A DNA stretch of 30,459 nt, taken from positions 1 to 30,459 of the forward strand of contig JASCIV010000224.1 of assembly GCA_030374735.1 (NCBI GenBank), given 5' to 3'. Numbering within the stretch: the first letter of the stretch is position 1; each line of letters starts with the position of its first letter. The position numbers and the translations under genes are program-made. The DNA is from Gracilaria caudata. Its lineage: Eukaryota; Rhodophyta; Florideophyceae; Gracilariales; Gracilariaceae. Under the pieces are notes generated by a model. It was not told the DNA's origin. It did no database searches and saw only the letters and a list, made by a program, of their open reading frames with translations. Below are positions 26,871-30,459 of the stretch, piece by piece.

Positions 26871-29315
26871 ATGGCGCTGTCACCCGCTGTTGATCTCGTT
26901 CAGATACCTGAAAATGGCGAGAAACCGGAAGAAAAGGACTCTTTGCACATCTCCAGACAAAAGGAAGCGTTTCTCAGAACTGTTACGCTTTCGCTGATAT
27001 GTCTCGTATCGTTTTCGATTCGATTGTTTTCCGTACTGCGATATGAGAGTATCATTCACGAATTTGATCCTTGGTTCAACTTTCGAAGCACTCGGTAAGT
27101 GCGTCAAAATTCTAAGCGATGCGACTCTGTGCACGTACTCGTTGTACCACACAAGTGCTGTGAATGTTAACCGCTTATTGACTGTTTGTTCATGTTTACG
27201 TGCAGAGTTCTTGTGGAAGAAGGAACCTACAAATTCTGGAATTGGTTTGATTCAAGATCATGGTATCCTCTCGGTCGAATCGTGGGCGGTACGGTGTATC
27301 CCGGTATCATGTACACCGCCGCTTTCATGTACAATGTATTACACATTATTGGTTTTCAGGTGAACATCAGGGATGTTTGCGTGCTTACAGCTCCCGTTTT
27401 CTCAGCACTCACTGCACTTTCTGCCTATGCGCTTACCAAAGAAGCTTCTGATACTGCCGCGGGAATCGTAGCGGCGGCCATTGTTTCCATAGTGCCCGGA
27501 TATATATCTCGTTCTGTCGCGGGGTCGTATGATAATGAAGGCGTTGCCATCACCGCTATGATTTTCTGCTTCTTCCTGTGGACAAAGTCTGTCAATACTG
27601 GATCGCTATTCTGGTCTGGCATGGCGACGTTATCGTATCTGTACATGGTTGCGTGTTGGGGTGGATACATTTTCCTCATCAACTTGATTCCTGTGTACGT
27701 TCTTGTCATGCTTTTCACTGGTCGCTATTCTCATCGACTATACGTTGCATACAATACTTTCTACGTGCTTGGAACTTTGCTGTCAATGCAAATTCGATTT
27801 GTGGGTTTCAATGCAGTGGAGACGTTCGAGCATCTGGGTGCGTTTGGTACGTTTGGTCTCATCAATCTGTACTGCGTCGCCAGCTGGGTTCGAAGCTTCA
27901 CAGGACCCCGAGTGTTCAGAGCGTTTGTTCGTTGGTTAGTGCTGTTTGTGTTATCCGTGTTGGCGTTCTTCGTGGTAATCTCTCTCGCGCTTGACAGCAG
28001 TGGTCGTATGACGGGCAGAATTCGCACGTTCTTGGATCCGACTTACGCCACCAAGCATATCCCCATCATTGCATCTGTGTCAGAGCACCAACCGACGGCG
28101 TGGGGTACCTACTTTTTTGACCTTCACATTACGGTGTATCTCATGCCGATTGGGTTGTACTTTTGCTTCAAGAAACTGTCTGACGCGAACCTGTTTTTGG
28201 TGACGTATGGTACGTTTGCGGTGTATTTCTCTGGAGTTATGGTGAGAATTATTCTTGTGCTGGCTCCGGCGGCTTCCATGTTGAGTGCTATTGGAATTTC
28301 TGAGACGCTGAAGTGTTGCTTCCGATCGCTGCAGGCTGCGGACGAAGGGGAAGAGATAAACATTGGTAGGGAAGATGCAGGCCGTCGACCGTCAGCGAGG
28401 AAGGAGGGTGAAGCGCTTGAACGGGATAATGGGCGCGGTGGTGATGCGGGGAAGAAGTCTAAGAAGAGCATACGCGTACGGAAGTCAAAAGCAGTCAAGA
28501 CGGAGGCGGCGCAAGAAGTGATAAAGCCAAAAGTGGAGGAAACACGCCCGCAACGATCCAAACCAAAGGTTATCCCGAGGGCAGTGGCTCTGTTCATGAT
28601 CGCTGGTTCGTTCTCTCTGCTGTACCAATACGTGAAGCATGCGGTCTGGGCAACATCGGAAGCGTATAGCAGCCCGTCAATTGTGCTGAGCGGTCGCAGT
28701 GCGGGCGGGGAAAGAATATTCTTTGATGACTACCGTGAGGCGTACTATTGGCTTCGGCAGAACACGGCAGAGGACGCAAAGGTGATGTCTTGGTGGGACT
28801 ATGGATATCAGATTTCGGGGATGGCAAACCGCACGGTGATTGTGGATAATAACACGTGGAACAATACTCACATTGCAACAGTGGGGAAAGCTATGAACTC
28901 TCCGGAAGATGTTTCGTACAAGATTGTTCGCAAATTGGACGTGGATTACGTGCTGGTAGTGTTTGGTGGACTGATCGAATACAGCGGGGATGACATCAAC
29001 AAGTTCTTGTGGATGGTGAGAATTGGAGGCTCTGTGGACAAGACTGTGCAGGAGAAAGACTATCTATCTGCGTATGGGGCGTACACGGTGGATTCTAGCG
29101 CTGCGCCGGCGCTGCGCAAGTCGCTGATGTTCCATCTGTGCTACTACCGGTTCGCGGACGCGGGGGATGGGACGGCGTTTGACCGGATGAGGAAGACGAG
29201 GGTGGCGGATGCGGCGTCGATCCGACTCAAGCACTTTGAGGAGGCGTTCACAAGCGAGCACTGGATGGTGCGCATCTACCGCGTGAAGAAGCCGGACGCG
29301 AGGGGGTGGGTGTGA
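26871..29315 (+). CDS. STT3: Oligosaccharyltransferase catalytic subunit STT3, one intron
   Basis: Transfers the preassembled glycan from dolichol pyrophosphate to Asn-X-Ser/Thr in the ER membrane; coding segments 26871-27094 and 27206-29315, 777 residues. All catalytic motifs are present: HEFDPWFNFR (D66), SYDNEG (D184, E186, the second DxE motif), SVSEHQPTAW (E368, external loop 5) and WWDYG (604-608). The WWDYG is followed by DNNTWNNTH, and the DK-type segment lies before the C-terminal luminal domain. About 13 hydrophobic helices are visible. A strongly charged Lys/Arg/Glu-rich segment (about residues 450-525) interrupts the protein before the last helix and is longer than usual. The N-terminus is acidic and cytosolic. 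The intron sits right after FDPWFNFRST(R). The first ATG in the frame is used. Confidence 0.97.
27095..27205 (+). other. Spliceosomal intron in STT3
   Basis: 111 bp, donor GTAAGT, acceptor GTGCAG, with a GTTAAC branch-like motif about 35 bases before the acceptor. It splits an Arg codon (CG|A); splicing joins NFRSTR to VLVEEGTYKF as in other STT3 proteins. Confidence 0.92.
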
Positions 29316-29632
29316 TAACCAAACTGTGATTGTGAGGCGCGCGCGGTGTACAGTAAAGCGATGGACGCGGCTCTACGAAGGTACTTACACGAGAGCGCGC
29401 GAAAAAGACGGCGAGATTTTTCAGCACGTCGCGCTGCGGCACAGCGCGTGGTTGTTTCCAATGGGCGCCATTCGGTCTCGAGTGGGCACTCGAGTTGCAA
29501 AAACTGACAAGTTATCTACACGACCAGCGACAAGCTTCAGCTTCATTCTTGTTTAGTGGTTGCACCACAAGGAGAATCAATCTACGCTACTAGTACAGAG
29601 CTGCGGTTCAATGGCGGCGCAAGCGCGCGTGA
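29316..29632. other. Convergent intergenic region with short palindrome
   Basis: 317 bp between the STT3 stop and the stop of the minus-strand gene. An 8-bp-arm palindrome CTCGAGTG-GG-CACTCGAG lies at 29477-29494 and may act in 3'-end structure. No gene was seen. Confidence 0.45.
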
Positions 29633-30406
29633 TCACGACCGGCGTCGCAGCCATCTTCTCAACGACAACCGCTTGATGCGCTGGTGAAAGCTCTGTCGTC
29701 TCGACAGCTGCGCGCCGTCCGACGAATCGCGCTCAATTGACTCCACTTCGGAGTCGCTGTCCGACGCCACGGGCTGCGCCTTGGCCGGCGTGAGCACCAG
29801 CGCCGCCGGCACCTGCTGCGGCTGCGGCGCCTTGTTGTGCTCGTGCCTGGCGTGCGCAAACTCGGCACGCGTCATGTGCGACGGCGGCGGCGGCGGCGAC
29901 TTCAACTCCGGCAGCGCGGACACGCGCGGCGTGTGCGGCGCAGAGCGCGGTTGAACGGGAGTGCCGCCCGACGGCACGCCCTCCGACTCGATGTCGGACA
30001 GCAGCGAGCGCGAGGAGGAGGAGGGCGTGACGCGGATGCGCAGGTTCTTTGCGGAGTGCGAACGACGCACGGCGGCGGGCGTGACGCGCACGCGCTCGGA
30101 GAGGTTGGATTGGTGACGATCGGTGGCGGCGGCGGCGGCGCGGTCGGCGCTGCCCACGGAGGGGGAGAAGGAGTTGGGGCGCGGCGAGGAGGAGGGCGGG
30201 GGGGAGGAGGGCGGCAGAGAGGCGCCGAGGCGACGACGCGCCTCGTCGGACCACAGCTGGAGTTGACGCGTGTGCGTCTTGAGACGGTCGAGGTCGGTAT
30301 TGGGGCGGCGAAGGTCGTCCAGGTCAGAGTCGATTTCGGAGGCGTCGCAGTCGAAGGACACGGGCGTTGTGGTGGCCTCCGTGAAGTAGTGCAGGCGCTC
30401 GGACAT
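29633..30406 (-). CDS. Unrecognised disordered protein with polybasic C-terminus
   Basis: 257 residues from the ATG at 30406 (MSERLHYFTEA); the frame is open a little further upstream but without ATG before the window edge, so a further upstream exon cannot be excluded. Residues about 1-60 are acidic and the most ordered (DASEIDSDLDDLRRPNTDL, then a helical RLKTHTRQLQLWSDEARRRL). The rest is Ser/Pro/Arg-rich, low complexity, with RRQSF (PKA-type phosphosite pattern) and several SP/TP sites. The last 15 residues (IKRLSLRRWLRRRS) form a basic, possibly membrane- or nucleic-acid-binding helix. Codon use is strongly GC-biased like the left block. No family was recognised; the regular composition over the whole frame supports a real gene. 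Confidence 0.6.
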   Translation of the reverse strand: MSERLHYFTEATTTPVSFDCDASEIDSDLDDLRRPNTDLDRLKTHTRQLQLWSDEARRRLGASLPPSSPPPSSSPRPNSFSPSVGSADRAAAAATDRHQSNLSERVRVTPAAVRRSHSAKNLRIRVTPSSSSRSLLSDIESEGVPSGGTPVQPRSAPHTPRVSALPELKSPPPPPSHMTRAEFAHARHEHNKAPQPQQVPAALVLTPAKAQPVASDSDSEVESIERDSSDGAQLSRRQSFHQRIKRLSLRRWLRRRS

Positions 30407-30459
30407 GGTGGCAGGGCGGGATGCGGACGGGGGGAGCGGCAAGGCGGAGGTGATAGGAG

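Noticed and set aside
1..30459. CRISPR arrays, operons or bacterial ribosome-binding sites
   Set aside because: Spliceosomal introns and eukaryote-only genes show nuclear eukaryotic DNA; the regular repeats seen are WD40 units or transposon arms.

Overview
The window is nuclear DNA of a small, intron-poor, gene-dense unicellular eukaryote. It carries a DNA ligase I, a CtIP/Sae2-like end-resection factor, CDT1, a gamma-tubulin complex component, an RRP1/NOP52 ribosome-biogenesis factor and an STT3 oligosaccharyltransferase. Genes are mostly single-exon. Only two introns are well supported (142 and 111 bp, GT..AG). Genes alternate strand with spacers of a few hundred bases. A red alga such as a Porphyridium- or Cyanidiophyceae-like lineage fits, but the sequence does not prove the lineage.

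Layout. 1-1741: a putative non-autonomous DNA transposon with long terminal inverted repeats and no transposase, ending about 220 bp upstream of the next gene. 1961-7086: a GC-rich block with DNA ligase I (+), a CtIP/Sae2/Com1-like gene (-, stop codons 77 bp apart, convergent) and a CHR-family chromate/anion transporter (+, one intron), the last two divergent. 7972-12381 (-): a 1469-residue TIR / NB-ARC / APAF-1-like helical / WD40 receptor, the most striking gene here. Divergent from it, 13784-15319 (+) encodes a degenerate Nudix-like plus APH-type kinase-fold protein of bacterial style. 15928-16686 (-): an alpha/beta hydrolase. 17488-20724 (-): a large GCP-family protein, divergent from RRP1/NOP52 (21371-22387, +). 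23249-24895 (+): CDT1. 24896-26870: a gene-free stretch with a near-perfect 18-bp-arm hairpin and a decayed 66-bp repeat. 26871-29315 (+): STT3, one intron. 29633-30406 (-): an unrecognised disordered, basic-tailed protein in GC-rich sequence.

How the genes fit together. Ligase I (Okazaki and repair ligation), the CtIP-like factor (resection) and CDT1 (origin licensing) are S-phase or genome-maintenance genes. E2F-like motifs with the same core occur upstream of ligase I and CDT1, suggesting a shared G1/S control. The NLR-like receptor and its divergent kinase-like neighbour are the accessory part: a candidate algal innate-immune or cell-death locus built like metazoan APAF-1, but with a TIR (possible NADase) domain instead of CARD. 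The other genes are housekeeping: microtubule nucleation, pre-rRNA processing, N-glycosylation, ion transport.
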